Made by a program: the position numbers and the translations under genes. Shown here piece after piece: positions 1 to 10,800 of a stretch of DNA of 64,000 bases. The stretch is taken from positions 31,225 to 95,224 of the IMG/VR virus record IMGVR_UViG_3300035703_000041. The stretch is one strand, 5' to 3'. The notes under the pieces were generated by a model. That model ran no database searches, was not told the origin of the DNA, and worked only from the letters and a program-made list of their open reading frames with translations. Every line of letters begins with the position of its first letter. Position 1 is the stretch's first letter. Source of the DNA: a virus.

Positions 1-81
1 TCAATTCCAAACAATTTGACTAATGAACAAATTGATTTAGTAAAAAAGATCGTTGACATACAAAACGGTTTAAATACTTAA
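1..81 (+). CDS. C-terminal end of an unknown protein (partial)
   Basis: The window opens inside a reading frame that runs in frame 1 to a TAA at 79-81. Only 26 residues are visible, ending in LVKKIVDIQNGLNT, with an acidic-basic helical look. Nothing allows a family assignment. It ends 17 bases before the promoter of the following clpA-like gene, so it is probably the last gene of the preceding transcription unit. Confidence 0.5.
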   Translation, partial: SIPNNLTNEQIDLVKKIVDIQNGLNT

Positions 82-97
82 TAGTACAATATATCGC

Positions 98-125
98 TTG
101 ACACTGTGTAAATCTGTACTATATT
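98..125 (+). promoter_or_regulatory. sigma-70 promoter for the clpA-like gene
   Basis: TTGACA at 98-103 and TATATT at 120-125 are separated by 16 bases; an overlapping TATTAT at 122-127 would give 18. The predicted start near 132 leaves a leader of about 24 bases containing GGAG at 144-147. It suggests host-polymerase, probably early, expression of the ClpA-like protein. Confidence 0.7.
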
Positions 126-155
126 ATACATAACAACTTTAATGGAGAAAAACAG

Positions 156-2426
156 TTGGCACTTCAAAATAATCCAGAAATTGATCGGATCGTAGCACAT
201 GCTATTGATATTGCAAAAGCCGCTAGCCATAAACTAGTTACAACGGAACATTTGGCACTAGCATTAATTGTCAACGAAGGCTTTAGAAATGTCATTGAAG
301 ATGCCGGTGTTGATCAAAATTCGCTAGTTGATGAGATTTCTAAACACCTAGCACAACAAACTCACCTTATGGGCGATGCAGTAGAACAGCCAAATAAAAC
401 ACATGCACTTGAACGTGTATTCAATCGAGCATTTACACAAGTTCTGTTTAGCAATCGTCAAGTAATGCAACCAGTTGACTTGTATCTAAGTCTTAGCAAT
501 GAGACTGATAGTTGGGCTGCATACTTCTTTACCAAATATGGTATGGAAAAGTCTAAGATTGTAACTTCGCATAATAACAAAAATGCGCGTGGCGGTAATT
601 TAGATTCTTCTGGTGCGGATGCAATTCTAAAAGAGTATTGTACTGATCTAAATGAACTTGCTGAGAATAACGAAATCGATCCAGTTATTGGTCGCGAAAA
701 CGAACTTACTGAGATCGCACAGATCCTTGCACGTCGTAATAAAAACAACGTGCTTATGGTTGGTGATCCAGGTGTAGGCAAGACTGCAATTGCAGAAGGG
801 CTTGCACTTAACATTGTTAATAAAAATGTTCCAAAGTTCTTAAAAGACTGGCGTGTCTATAACTTGGACATTGGTACATTACTTGCTGGATCTAAATTCC
901 GTGGTGAGTTTGAAGAAAAGCTACGTGAAGTAATTAACGCTCTAAGTAAGAAGGGTAAGTCTATTCTATTCGTAGATGAAGCGCACCAAATGCGCGGAGC
1001 CGGTTCAGGCGGACACAGCGATGTTGACTTCTCTAACATGATTAAGCCAGCTCTTGCAAAAGGTAAGATCAAAGTTATTGCCTCAACTACGTGGGAAGAA
1101 TACAGCACAAGCTTTGAAAAGGATCGCGCACTTATGCGTCGTTTCCATAGGCTTACTGTTGATGAACCTACTCCTGTACATGCTAAGGAAATCCTAAAAG
1201 GATTACGTCCTTACTTTGAGAAGTTCCACACTGCTACAATTACAGATGATGCTATTGAAGCAGCAGTTGATCTTAGTGTTCGTTATCAAAGCGATAAGAA
1301 GCTACCAGACAAGGCACTTGACTTAATCGACAGTGCTTGTGCTCGTGAGAAAGTAAAAGATCACAAGAATTTTGCTGTTACACGTGGCATGATTGTTGAT
1401 GAGATTAGTACTGCAACAAAGATTCCAATTAGCCAAATTGATGCTAAGAGTGATGAAGTTGCTGTTGATCTTGAAGGTGCAATTAAGTCTAAGCTGTACG
1501 GACAAGATGCAGCAGTAGACAATGTACTTGAAAAGGTATATGTTGCTAAAGCTGGACTTAAGAGCATCAACAAGCCAATGGGTGTGTTCCTCTTCTTAGG
1601 ACCAACTGGTACAGGTAAGACTGAGCTTGCTAAGTTGCTTGGTGAAAACATGGGCATGAAGCTACTACGCTATGACATGGGCGAATACCAAGAGAAGCAT
1701 AGCGTTGCAAGGCTTATTGGTGCACCTCCAGGATATGTAGGATATGATGACGGTAACTTAGGTGGTGGTTTGCTAATTAGCGAAATTACTAAAAACCCAA
1801 ACGCAATTATCCTCTTTGACGAAGTGGAAAAGGCACATCCTGATGTTATGACAGCACTGCTTGCTCTCATGGACGAGGGTATGGTAACCGGATCAAACGG
1901 TAAGAAAGCTGATGCACGTAATTGTCTTGTTATTATGACAAGCAATCTGGGTGCTCAGGAGAGCGAGAAGAACAGCATCGGTTTTGGATCTCCTGAAAAG
2001 AAGGGAGAGGACGATAAGGCGGTGCAGCAGTACTTCCGCCCAGAATTCCGCAACCGTTTAGATGGTATTGTTAAGTTTGGTAAGCTTGATCAAATGAGCT
2101 TGCGTAAAATCGTAGCTAAGTTCATTGTTGAGATTAATGAACTGCTTGGTGATCGTGGTATTAAACTACGTCTTGATGAACCAGTAGTTGATTTAATTAT
2201 TGAACAGGGCTATGATGCTAAGATGGGTGCGCGTCCTATTAGTCGTAAGATTAATGAACTCGTAAAAGTTCCACTTAGCCGCAAAATTCTCTTTGATAAG
2301 ATCCCTGCAGGTGTTACACTTGTAGCGAAGCTTACTGATGGTAAAATTGAATTTGTACAACATGACGACAACAAAGTGGTAGGAGATGATGGAATTATCC
2401 GCGTTGATGGCTCGGTTACAATCTAA
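156..2426 (+). CDS. clpA: ClpA-like AAA+ unfoldase of the Clp protease
   Basis: A 756-residue class I Clp ATPase, the same size as bacterial ClpA. An N-terminal Clp repeat domain (about 1-140) is followed by two AAA+ modules, with Walker A GDPGVGKT near residue 203 and GPTGTGKTE near 482, and Walker B segments LFVDEAH and ILFDEVEKAH. In ClpA/ClpX this ring unfolds proteins and feeds them to ClpP. The loop tripeptide IGF at 608-610 sits where ClpA has its ClpP-docking IGL, so docking ability appears kept. A ClpP gene lies at 62980-63573. The start is TTG, chosen because GGAG (144-147) lies 8 bases upstream and the residues after it match the family N terminus. The ATG at 142 is in another frame. 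A phage-encoded adaptor or substrate is not evident. Confidence 0.93.
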   Translation: MALQNNPEIDRIVAHAIDIAKAASHKLVTTEHLALALIVNEGFRNVIEDAGVDQNSLVDEISKHLAQQTHLMGDAVEQPNKTHALERVFNRAFTQVLFSNRQVMQPVDLYLSLSNETDSWAAYFFTKYGMEKSKIVTSHNNKNARGGNLDSSGADAILKEYCTDLNELAENNEIDPVIGRENELTEIAQILARRNKNNVLMVGDPGVGKTAIAEGLALNIVNKNVPKFLKDWRVYNLDIGTLLAGSKFRGEFEEKLREVINALSKKGKSILFVDEAHQMRGAGSGGHSDVDFSNMIKPALAKGKIKVIASTTWEEYSTSFEKDRALMRRFHRLTVDEPTPVHAKEILKGLRPYFEKFHTATITDDAIEAAVDLSVRYQSDKKLPDKALDLIDSACAREKVKDHKNFAVTRGMIVDEISTATKIPISQIDAKSDEVAVDLEGAIKSKLYGQDAAVDNVLEKVYVAKAGLKSINKPMGVFLFLGPTGTGKTELAKLLGENMGMKLLRYDMGEYQEKHSVARLIGAPPGYVGYDDGNLGGGLLISEITKNPNAIILFDEVEKAHPDVMTALLALMDEGMVTGSNGKKADARNCLVIMTSNLGAQESEKNSIGFGSPEKKGEDDKAVQQYFRPEFRNRLDGIVKFGKLDQMSLRKIVAKFIVEINELLGDRGIKLRLDEPVVDLIIEQGYDAKMGARPISRKINELVKVPLSRKILFDKIPAGVTLVAKLTDGKIEFVQHDDNKVVGDDGIIRVDGSVTI

Positions 2427-3090
2427 GGGAGTCGAGGTCTCCCTTAGACCTAACTTTAAAAAGTACTACAATAGATTTCCTCAAGTTATTCGTTTAAATG
2501 ATAGAATAAATCAAGGCAATAGCCGTAATGGGTATTTGATTCACCAACATTTATCTAAACGTGTCTATGAAGATCTAAACAAAAAATTAACTAAAGAGGA
2601 TTTTCGTTCTCGTCACGAATATTATGAATTAGTTATCTTTTGTTACGATGCAAAAAAGGTGTTATCATCAATAAAAATGGACACACTTAAAGAATTTAAT
2701 ACGATCACTATTGGTATTATGGAAGATAAAGTTTTTGAAGAATCAAAAACTAAAGTTGATCTTCCACGAGCTCAAACTGTAGTAGTTAAAAAACTACCAC
2801 ACAAGGGATATCGTTATCGTGTGTTTTGGCCAAAATCCGGCAAATTTAGAAAAATAGGCAAAGATGCACTTGGCGCAATTGTAGATCAAATTAACAATGA
2901 TCCACATACACGACCACTAAGTGGAGTTGCGACTGATTATTTGAAAAGAGGAAGCTATTATGGGGGCACTTACTTCTATACTAATAGCGAAGATTTGTTC
3001 TCAATTATTAGTTTAATTGATTCTCGCTTCATTGCTAAGATTGAAAAGTTTACTACAATTGAGGAACTAAATGAAAAAACAGCTAGCTGA
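2386..3090 (+). CDS. Hypothetical protein
   Basis: A 234-residue basic protein with no family I recognise. It overlaps the end of the clpA-like gene by about 40 bases. The first ATG at 2386 has its AGGAG directly abutting, so the ATG at 2407 may be the true start. The sequence is rich in Arg, Lys and aromatic residues, with a segment YRYRVFWPKSGKFRKIGKDALG that looks like a small beta-rich nucleic-acid or protein contact region (inference). It is followed by two tightly overlapping small genes, so it is probably expressed with them. Confidence 0.7.
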   Translation: MMELSALMARLQSKGVEVSLRPNFKKYYNRFPQVIRLNDRINQGNSRNGYLIHQHLSKRVYEDLNKKLTKEDFRSRHEYYELVIFCYDAKKVLSSIKMDTLKEFNTITIGIMEDKVFEESKTKVDLPRAQTVVVKKLPHKGYRYRVFWPKSGKFRKIGKDALGAIVDQINNDPHTRPLSGVATDYLKRGSYYGGTYFYTNSEDLFSIISLIDSRFIAKIEKFTTIEELNEKTAS

Positions 3091-3472
3091 AGCTCTTATC
3101 AATAAGGGTATTATGAAGCCCGGTACACTACTGTATGGTTATACACAAACATCTGGGCTAGGACAAACACTACAAACTCTTCCATTAGAATTAATGATGG
3201 AAGAGTTTGATGGAACTACATTTTATTGCAGAGATAGATTAGGAAAAAATTATACCATGCACATTAACGATGTACAAGAAGTTGATGGCATGGAACCAAC
3301 GCGATTAGCAAGTGTGTTCAATATTAAAGCAAATGGCGAAAATAAAATTGCTGGTAAAAAGCGTGGACGTAAACCTAAAGTAAAAACTACGCAGTTAATG
3401 GAAATAAATACTGTGGAGGGAGAAATCCATGGCAAAGATAAACGAACAGAAGATAACATTCACATTGAGTAA
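3071..3472 (+). CDS. Small protein with AT-hook-like basic motif
   Basis: A 133-residue protein starting inside the previous gene (20-base overlap), with GAGG at 3061-3064 as ribosome binding site. The middle is a compact domain with DGTTFYCRDRLGKNYTMHI. The C-terminal third carries KKRGRKPK, the core pattern of an AT-hook, a minor-groove DNA-binding peptide. That suggests a DNA-associated role, but short basic runs of this kind also occur in unrelated disordered tails. Its end overlaps the next small gene. Confidence 0.75.
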   Translation: MKKQLAEALINKGIMKPGTLLYGYTQTSGLGQTLQTLPLELMMEEFDGTTFYCRDRLGKNYTMHINDVQEVDGMEPTRLASVFNIKANGENKIAGKKRGRKPKVKTTQLMEINTVEGEIHGKDKRTEDNIHIE

Positions 3473-3587
3473 GTTAGTACGCAACGGTGAAGAAAACGAT
3501 GCAATACTAGATGATGAGATGCTCGCAACCTTATTCCAAGCGTTACAGGAAATGGTTGGTAAAGAAGTTCTTATCGAACTTGAATAA
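3429..3587 (+). CDS. Small acidic protein, 52 aa
   Basis: A short open frame begins with ATG at 3429, preceded by GGAGGGAG, and ends at TAA 3585-3587. It encodes MAKINEQKITFTLSKLVRNG followed by an acidic helix ending VGKEVLIELE. Its good ribosome binding site and its exact placement between two real genes argue that it is translated. It overlaps the preceding gene by 44 bases. No family is recognised. Confidence 0.7.
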   Translation: MAKINEQKITFTLSKLVRNGEENDAILDDEMLATLFQALQEMVGKEVLIELE

Positions 3588-3597
3588 CAGGTAAACA

Positions 3598-4428
3598 ATG
3601 ACAGAAGAAGTAAATCAAAATCTTTCACCTGAGGAAGCGCAAAAGCAAGCTATAGAAAGATTACAAAAGATTCATATCCATTTTGGTACTCCTTGTTATG
3701 GTGGTAACATTATGGAACCATGCTTTGCAAGCTATTTAAGATTTTCAATGTTAGCAATGAAGTATGGTATTAACTTCAGTGTTGATACTATGGTAAATGA
3801 AAGTCTTATTCCGCGAGGAAGAAATAACTTAGTAGCTAAGTTTTTAGCGAATGAAAAAGCCACACATCTAATGTGGATTGACGCAGACATTCGTTGGGAA
3901 CCAGAAGCTGTGCTACGCATGGCATTGTATAATGCCGGGGTAGTTTGTGGACTTTATCCTATGAAGGGTATCCCAATACGATATGTATTAAACTCGTTGC
4001 CTGGTGGAAGGCGCGTTGGTCCTTTATTAGAAGTATCAACATCTGGCACAGGGTTTATGTTAATTAAAAGAGAAATTATCGAACAGCTTATTGAAAAAAT
4101 GCCTGAAACAAAATACAAGGATAGTTTAAATTTAGGCAAACAATATGAGCCATATATGTATGCGCTGTTTGATACTATGATTGATGAAAATGGACATTAC
4201 TTAAGTGAAGATTGGACCTTCTGCAAACGTGTTCGAGAAAAACTTAATGTTCCAGTTTGGGTTGATACTGAAATTAAATTAGATCATTGCGGCACATACA
4301 CGTTCCCAGGTGATGTTGAAGTGATTAAAAAGCTTGCAGATGAATGGTCTGCAAACTTAAAAGATAATGCTGAACAGCTAAAAGCATATGAAAAAATAGA
4401 GTCAAATGCAAACAACCTTAAATCTTGA
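3598..4428 (+). CDS. GT-A fold glycosyltransferase
   Basis: A 276-residue protein with the plan of family 2-like or Anp1-like glycosyltransferases. It has an N-terminal sugar-nucleotide domain with a DAD (DXD) metal-binding motif at residues 95-97 in LMWIDADIRW, then a conserved acceptor-side segment GTGFMLIKREI and SEDWTFCKRV, where the acidic pair resembles the ED base motif. Such enzymes transfer a sugar from a nucleotide donor. The acceptor could be modified phage DNA or a virion protein; the sequence does not say. It is one of three glycosyltransferase-like genes in the window (also 27226 and 38463). Confidence 0.8.
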   Translation: MTEEVNQNLSPEEAQKQAIERLQKIHIHFGTPCYGGNIMEPCFASYLRFSMLAMKYGINFSVDTMVNESLIPRGRNNLVAKFLANEKATHLMWIDADIRWEPEAVLRMALYNAGVVCGLYPMKGIPIRYVLNSLPGGRRVGPLLEVSTSGTGFMLIKREIIEQLIEKMPETKYKDSLNLGKQYEPYMYALFDTMIDENGHYLSEDWTFCKRVREKLNVPVWVDTEIKLDHCGTYTFPGDVEVIKKLADEWSANLKDNAEQLKAYEKIESNANNLKS

Positions 4429-4840
4429 GCCAATTGAAATATCAATTGTTCTTTCAAGTACTTTTTGGAAGGATCCACCAAAAGTTCGAACGTATATAGA
4501 TGATAATTTAATATTTGATGGTGAAATAACTGATCAAAAAACTATCAAATGGGTTGGAGAACTAACAGAAGATAAGCATAAATTAGTTGTTGAATTATAT
4601 GGAAAAGATAAGTATCAAACTATTTTAGAAAATAATAAAATAGTAAAGGATCAACTTTTAAACATAGAATCTATTGAATTTGATGAAATAGAAATTGGAA
4701 ACTTAAAGCATTCATTATCAAACTATTACCCTGTTGATGTTCAAGAACCAATAAAAAATTGTGTAAATTTAGGATGGAATGGGCGGTGGGAATTTGAGTT
4801 TACTACACCCATTTACATTTGGTTACTTGAAAACATTTAA
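4406..4840 (+). CDS. Hypothetical beta-rich protein
   Basis: A 144-residue protein overlapping the glycosyltransferase by 23 bases, so probably translationally coupled to it. Its alternating hydrophobic pattern, with VRTYIDDNLIFDGEI and a KHKLVVELYGK strand, resembles beta-sandwich carbohydrate-binding modules. Genes 14434-14748 and 41427-41789 have a similar look. This is a fold guess only. No catalytic motif is visible. Confidence 0.7.
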   Translation: MQTTLNLEPIEISIVLSSTFWKDPPKVRTYIDDNLIFDGEITDQKTIKWVGELTEDKHKLVVELYGKDKYQTILENNKIVKDQLLNIESIEFDEIEIGNLKHSLSNYYPVDVQEPIKNCVNLGWNGRWEFEFTTPIYIWLLENI

Positions 4841-4846
4841 TACAAA

Positions 4847-4852
4847 TAAATA
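4847..4852 (+). promoter_or_regulatory. T4-type late promoter core (TAAATA)
   Basis: TAAATA at 4847-4852 matches the core of the T4 late -10 element. A start about 7 bases downstream would be near 4859. It precedes the giant multi-enzyme gene at 4879. Confidence 0.55.
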
Positions 4853-4876
4853 GTCTATATACATTAATGGGCTATT
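4849..4876 (+). promoter_or_regulatory. Hairpin covering the ribosome binding site, split by the late start site
   Basis: AATAGTCTAT (4849-4858) can pair with ATGGGCTATT (4867-4876) over ten positions, eight Watson-Crick and two G-U, with an 8-base loop. The 3' arm holds the GGG that would serve as ribosome binding site for ATG 4879. The 5' arm ends at the base before the predicted late start (about 4859), so only read-through RNA could form it. Confidence 0.5.
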
Positions 4877-4878
4877 AA

Positions 4879-7800
4879 ATGATCAATAAAACAATACTAA
4901 ATGAGGGCGGCAATGTTGAAATAGATGGCATTGCTGCCCAACGTCTTGATTTAAACAAAGTTTCTCGCAGTGCTGTAGTTGCTGAAATAGATAAAGCACT
5001 ACAAATTATTAACAGCACATTTAATAAAGCATACGGAGTTCCTTTATGGAGCCCAGAATTAATAAAAAACAAAGAGTTTTTAAGTGGTAGTGCGTTTCAC
5101 TTCTTTAACGTAAAAATACCAGATGATCAATTCACTAAAGTTAAGTCTAGCGTTGGTGACATCGACACTATGGTTGATAAAGATTTAGCACAAAAAGCAA
5201 GTGACTTTTTAACTAAAGCAAAAGGCAAGCAGTTTGGACCAGCAAAGTTAGTTGGCTTTAAACCTAACCCAGGAATGGATACACTTATTAGTTTGTGGCA
5301 ATTCAACAATCCACCTGTGAATGTACAAATAGATATGGAACTTGTCGACTACGATAAAGGTAGTCCAACAGAGTGGAGCAAGTTTAGCCACAGTAGCGCA
5401 TGGGAAGATTTAAGTGTTGGTGTTAAAGGCGTATTCCACAAGTATCTATTGCGTTCGCTAACACATAAAGATGCTAAAGATCGCTACATTCAAATGAAAA
5501 CAAAGCTTAAAAAAGTTACAGCAGCGGATTTAGCGTTTGCTGTTTCAGGTGGCGTGCGTAATAAGTTTGAACCAGTAATTGATCCAAAAACTAAAAAAAC
5601 AGCAGTAGCACCAGACGGACTTCCAATATACAAGGAAGTGCCAGCAAGTGAAAGCAAGTATGTAACAGACATTAAAGGTATGTTTACACTTTTAATTGGA
5701 CGCAAACCAGTTAAAGGTGAAGAAAAATTATTGGGTAGTTTTGTTGGCGTACTATCTTTAATCAACAAATATTTTAGCAATGAAGATAAAGATAAAATCA
5801 CAAGTGCATTTATGGCATTAATATTTGGCCCTGCTGCTCAACAACTATACAAAGGTGATCCAGCAACAGATAAAAGAGAAAAAGAAATTGCTCTTAACAA
5901 AATGTTGGAAATTTTAAAAGTTAATGTTGATAAAGCAAGTTTAGCAAAAACTGTTGCAGATTATTATTCTAAGTATAAAGCTGAATCAATTACAGAAGCA
6001 GATGCACCAGACTATAAGCGTCAAGGCATCAAGCACATTTATAATCCTGGCTCAACTGTTGAAATGAAAGATGTTGACTTCTTAGCATTTATTGATGCAA
6101 TTGCTAAGAATGGTGGCACACTTGATAACATACCAATTACACTTAAAGTAGATGGTGCAGGTATACGCTTTGGACGAGATCAAAGTGATAAACCATTTTT
6201 TATGACTAGTCGTGTTACAAATCCAATTTACGCTGATAACGTTGGTATGTTTGAAAAGTACGCTAGAGATAATAATGGCAATGAAGAACAAATTGCTCGT
6301 GCTGAAAAGTATGATCAAGCATTAAGTTTAATTGTTAACAGCGACTTTATTAAAGTATTACCAAAAGACACAATTGTCCAAGCAGAAATGATGTACAATC
6401 CAATGGCTGAAAAGACAAGTGCTGGACTTAAGTTTGTAAACATCCCATATGATCCAAAGTTACTTGGTAAACAAATGACGCTTGTGCCAATTGTCGCAAG
6501 TACATATTCAACTGGCGAAGCATTACCAAACACAATTCTTCAAAAAGTAATAAGCAAGTCTACTCCTCAAATTAAAATACTTGGTACTGAGTTACAGCAT
6601 AGCGATATTGATGTAAAAAATATTGTTGAACCAATTGCTAAGATGGATGATACGCTTCGTGCTGCGTTAGCAAGTAGGAAGAAAAATGATCCAGCAAAAG
6701 CAAAAGCAAAAGAAATACTAACAACAGCACGCAAGGCAATTAGTGATGCAATCATTAATAGCCCTAACATTAAAGGTAAAGATAAGCTAGGTAAGACTAT
6801 TGAAGGTTTAGTTATTGCTATGCCAAATGGTCAACTTGCTAAAGTTACCAGTAGCGAAATGAAAGGTGCAATGGCTGCAAAAGCTATTAAGAAAGCACCA
6901 ACAACAGGCAGCAATAGAACTAAAGCTGCTATTGTTACTGCTGGTAGCTTTGTTGGCCACATAGGTCATCAAAAAGTTGTTGATACTGTTATTAACTTTG
7001 CTAAAAAAGTTGGCGGTGACCCGTACATTTACATTAGCAGTAAAGTGGGACCAGATGATCCTATTCCACCAGAAGTAAAATTAGCTACTTGGAAGAAAAT
7101 GTATCCAGAGTATGCAAAAAGTTTCCAACTAATTGTAAGCCCAGATGGTGTAACTGTTCCAAGTCCAGTTAAAAAGATTGAAAAAGAATTAGTACTACCA
7201 GCAAACAGTCCTTACAAAAAGATTGTATTAATGGTTGGTACTGATCGTTATGAAGGTTTCAAGAAGTGGATGGATACTCTTGAAAAGCGTATGAAGGATC
7301 CAGTAGCATTAGCAAAATATGGTGGAACACAAGATCAAGTTGATTACGAAACTATTGCTATACCACGCGGCGCAGCATTAGGTGGTATTGATGCAAGCTT
7401 CACACAACTACGCAATACATTAAAAGATCCTAATCTTTCACTAAAAGAAAAGTTAGCTGTTTGGTCAAAAGGATTTGGTGGAAAGCTAGACGAAGATTGG
7501 ATCAAAAAGTTAATGATGCTTTCTGCTCAAGGCATGGGAATTAAGTTAGGAGAAGCTAAATCACCATGGGATAAAATGGTTAGAGCTGTTCCCAAACTAA
7601 AAGGACATGAAGATAGAGTTAACGATATATTAAAAGCAATTAAGCAAGCAAATGCAGAATATCAAGCAATACTTGATAAAGAAAAAAATCCATTAAAAGA
7701 AGATGATGATCTAAATGTCCGTTTCCATGATACATTAAATCCAGCACTATTTAGAAATAACAAGATGAGTCCTATCGTAAGAGAAAAGCTGCTAAAAATA

Positions 7801-10800
7801 GCAGAGGACTTTAAGGATAGTTTAGGTGTTAAGTTACCAAATCTAAAAGACATTACTGTAAGTGGCAGTAATGCTGCATTCACTTATACACCAAAAAGTG
7901 ATATTGATCTACACTTAGTTGTTGATTTACCTGAAGCAGATGGCGATGCTACTTATAGGGAATTGTTTGATGCTAAGAAGTTCCAATACAACGAGCAGCA
8001 TGACTACAAGATTAAAGAATACGATGTAGAACTTTATGTGCAAAATGCAAATGATGAACATGTAAGTCAAGGTATCTACAGTGTAATGAATGATGCTTGG
8101 ATTAAAGAACCACAACCAGTAAGTGGCGAGTACGATGAAGACAGCACACGCGCCAAATATGATCAAATAAAGTATCTCATACAAAAAGCATTAACTGTAA
8201 GAGATTATGCTTTAGCAGACAAGCTACGTCGAACTATTAAAAAGTATCGTCAAGTTGGGTTACATTCAACTGGTGAGTTTGGTCCTGAAAATCTTGCATT
8301 CAAAGCATTGCGTGCTAATGGCTACATTAAGAAACTGTATGAGTTATTAAATGATATTAAGGACAAAGAGTTTAGTTTAGAGAGTAACGATCAACGATTA
8401 CTTGAAATTGATATGAGTCCAGGAGCACTCAAAAAGTTCTCAACTACTGAGATTGCAAAGTCAACTAGTGTTGGTTTTGAGTTTGAAATGATCGTACCTA
8501 ACATGATAGATGACGGCAGTGAAAGTGAACCAGATTACGATTATGATGAATATGTAACAGATTCAACTGTTACTGCTATGCAAGATGATTTAATTAGATT
8601 CTTTAGAGATACTGAAACAAGTACAGCAATTAAACGAGCAGTTGAAGAAGTATCAGATGAAATAAATGATTTTATTTTAATGGAGTTTGATGGTGAATTA
8701 GATTCTGTAGATCAGCAGAGACGATTAAGAGAATTGTATAAAGCAGATACTTCACTCGAAGATGATGAAATAGAAAAGAGCATTGAAGATCAAGATAGCA
8801 CTTATGACGAAGTATTAAGTTCTTTGAGAGATGAGTATATGGAAGACTGGGACAATCTAAGTGGATTCTTAGAATATAACAGTCTTGAAATGATGTCTGA
8901 ATGGGCTAGTAGATTTAATTGGGAATGGCCACACTACACTGAAGCTGGCAGCGATGAAGTCGACGAACAAGCAATGCGTGAAGTAGCAGATGAAATCAAA
9001 AACGCTGTTAGTATGTCAGTTAGGTCTTCTCCTAATTATCATGCATTTAAGAAAAATAGAGAATCTGGTGTTTGGTATTTAGAAACTGATAGTTCAATTA
9101 ATGCTGATGAAAGTTCTGGTGAAGGTGGACTAGAATTAGTAAGTCCTCCATTGCCACTTGAGCAAGCATTAGAAAAGTTAGATGCAGTTCTAAATTGGAT
9201 GCAGAGATACGGCGCATATACTGATAGTTCAACTGGGTTCCATATGGGTGTAAGCATTCCGCAAATGGAAAATGTTGACTACATTAAGTTAATATTATTC
9301 CTAGGTGACAAATATGTATTAGATCAATTTGGTCGTTTAGGCAATTCATACACCCGCAGCGCACTAGATAAGATGGAAGTACAAAATGTTCCATATGTTA
9401 TGAAAAACATGCCAACTGTATTTGATGCTCTAAAAGGTGGATTAAACAAAGCAGCATTAAAAATGCTTGAATCAGCTCTTGTACCTCGAGGAGACAAATA
9501 TACTAGCGTAAACATTAAGGGCAGCACAACACCTAGTGGAGACATCAAGGATAATTACATTGAATTCCGTAGTGCTGGTGGAGATTACTTAGAAGCGATT
9601 GAAAAGATTAAAAATACACTATTGCGTTATGTTCGTGTAATGGCGCTTGCTGCTGATCCAAATGAAGCAAAGGAAGAGTATGCTAAGAAACTCTACAAGA
9701 TGCTATACAATGCTCAAAGCAATAAAAATGAAGATAATGTAGTTAGATTGTTTAGTATGTTTGCTAGCGGCAATATTTCAAAAGCAGAACTTGTAATGAA
9801 GCTTAAGGCAAAACAAGAATTAAGATTGGCAAAGAAAAGAGGCCCAATTGATTACGCAGTCTTAGATAGGAATAGCGATCCTATTACTATAGTTAAAGCA
9901 ATTAACAATAGCGAAGCTTTAACAAAAGGAATAGAATGGGAAAGAAGCAACCCAGTATCTGGCGGTGTGAGAGGTGTAAGATTAGCGACACTAGACGATA
10001 TAAAAGCTGTAGCTAATAGAAATACTGAAGGACAATGGCAACGTTGGAATGTTTATGGACACGAAGGACAAATCTTTACTAGTGTTTCAGCTCGCAATCG
10101 TCAAGAAGCAAGTCAACTTGCACTACGCTGGGGAAGAGAAAACGATAGTGTTATTTCTCATGTTACTCCTGAATCTGAGGATGAATTTGCAGCACTACAT
10201 AGAACAGAATCAAAAGAAGTTGTAACTGAACTTGCTAACAAGCCATACCCTTTTAAAACACAAGGCAATAAAAAGCATTTTCAAGCTCGTTTCGTAACAG
10301 ACAACAAACTAGTGTATAATGTTATGATTTTGGTCCCTCTTGAAGATTTTGAACCAAATAAAGCAGAAATAGAATTTTTCTCTGAAAATGAAGATGTTTT
10401 AAGAGGACATAAAATAACTGGAACTGGTGATTCTTTTAAAGTATTTGCGACTGTGTTAGAAATAATAAAAGCTTATCTAACAAAGCACAAAACAATCAAC
10501 GAATTTGAATTTGGTGCTAACAAAAGTGAACCGTCCCGTGTAAAGTTGTATGACACTATGGCAAAAATGTTACCAAAATATATTAATAATTTCAAATTTT
10601 TCAATAAGTATCCAAATAACTATAACGGATTCGCGTACCATTTTGTAAAAGTCAAAAAACCAACTACAGTAAAAGAAAATGAATTTGTAACTGAACTTGC
10701 TAATAAACCATATGAATATGATTTAGAAAGCGATAGCAGAGTTCTTCGTGCTACCTTTAAAACAGATGCTGGTCAACCTTATAGAATTTATATCGTAAAA

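Noticed and set aside
458-2000. Long minus-strand frames opposite the clpA-like gene (458-814, 857-1108, 1361-1657, 1670-1945)
   Set aside because: They are antisense shadows of a well-conserved coding frame, have no ribosome binding sites and show no family pattern.
5490-9548. Minus-strand frames inside the giant gene (for example 5490-5801 and 7927-8184)
   Set aside because: Antisense to clearly coding sequence; hydrophobic composition is what AT-rich antisense frames give.
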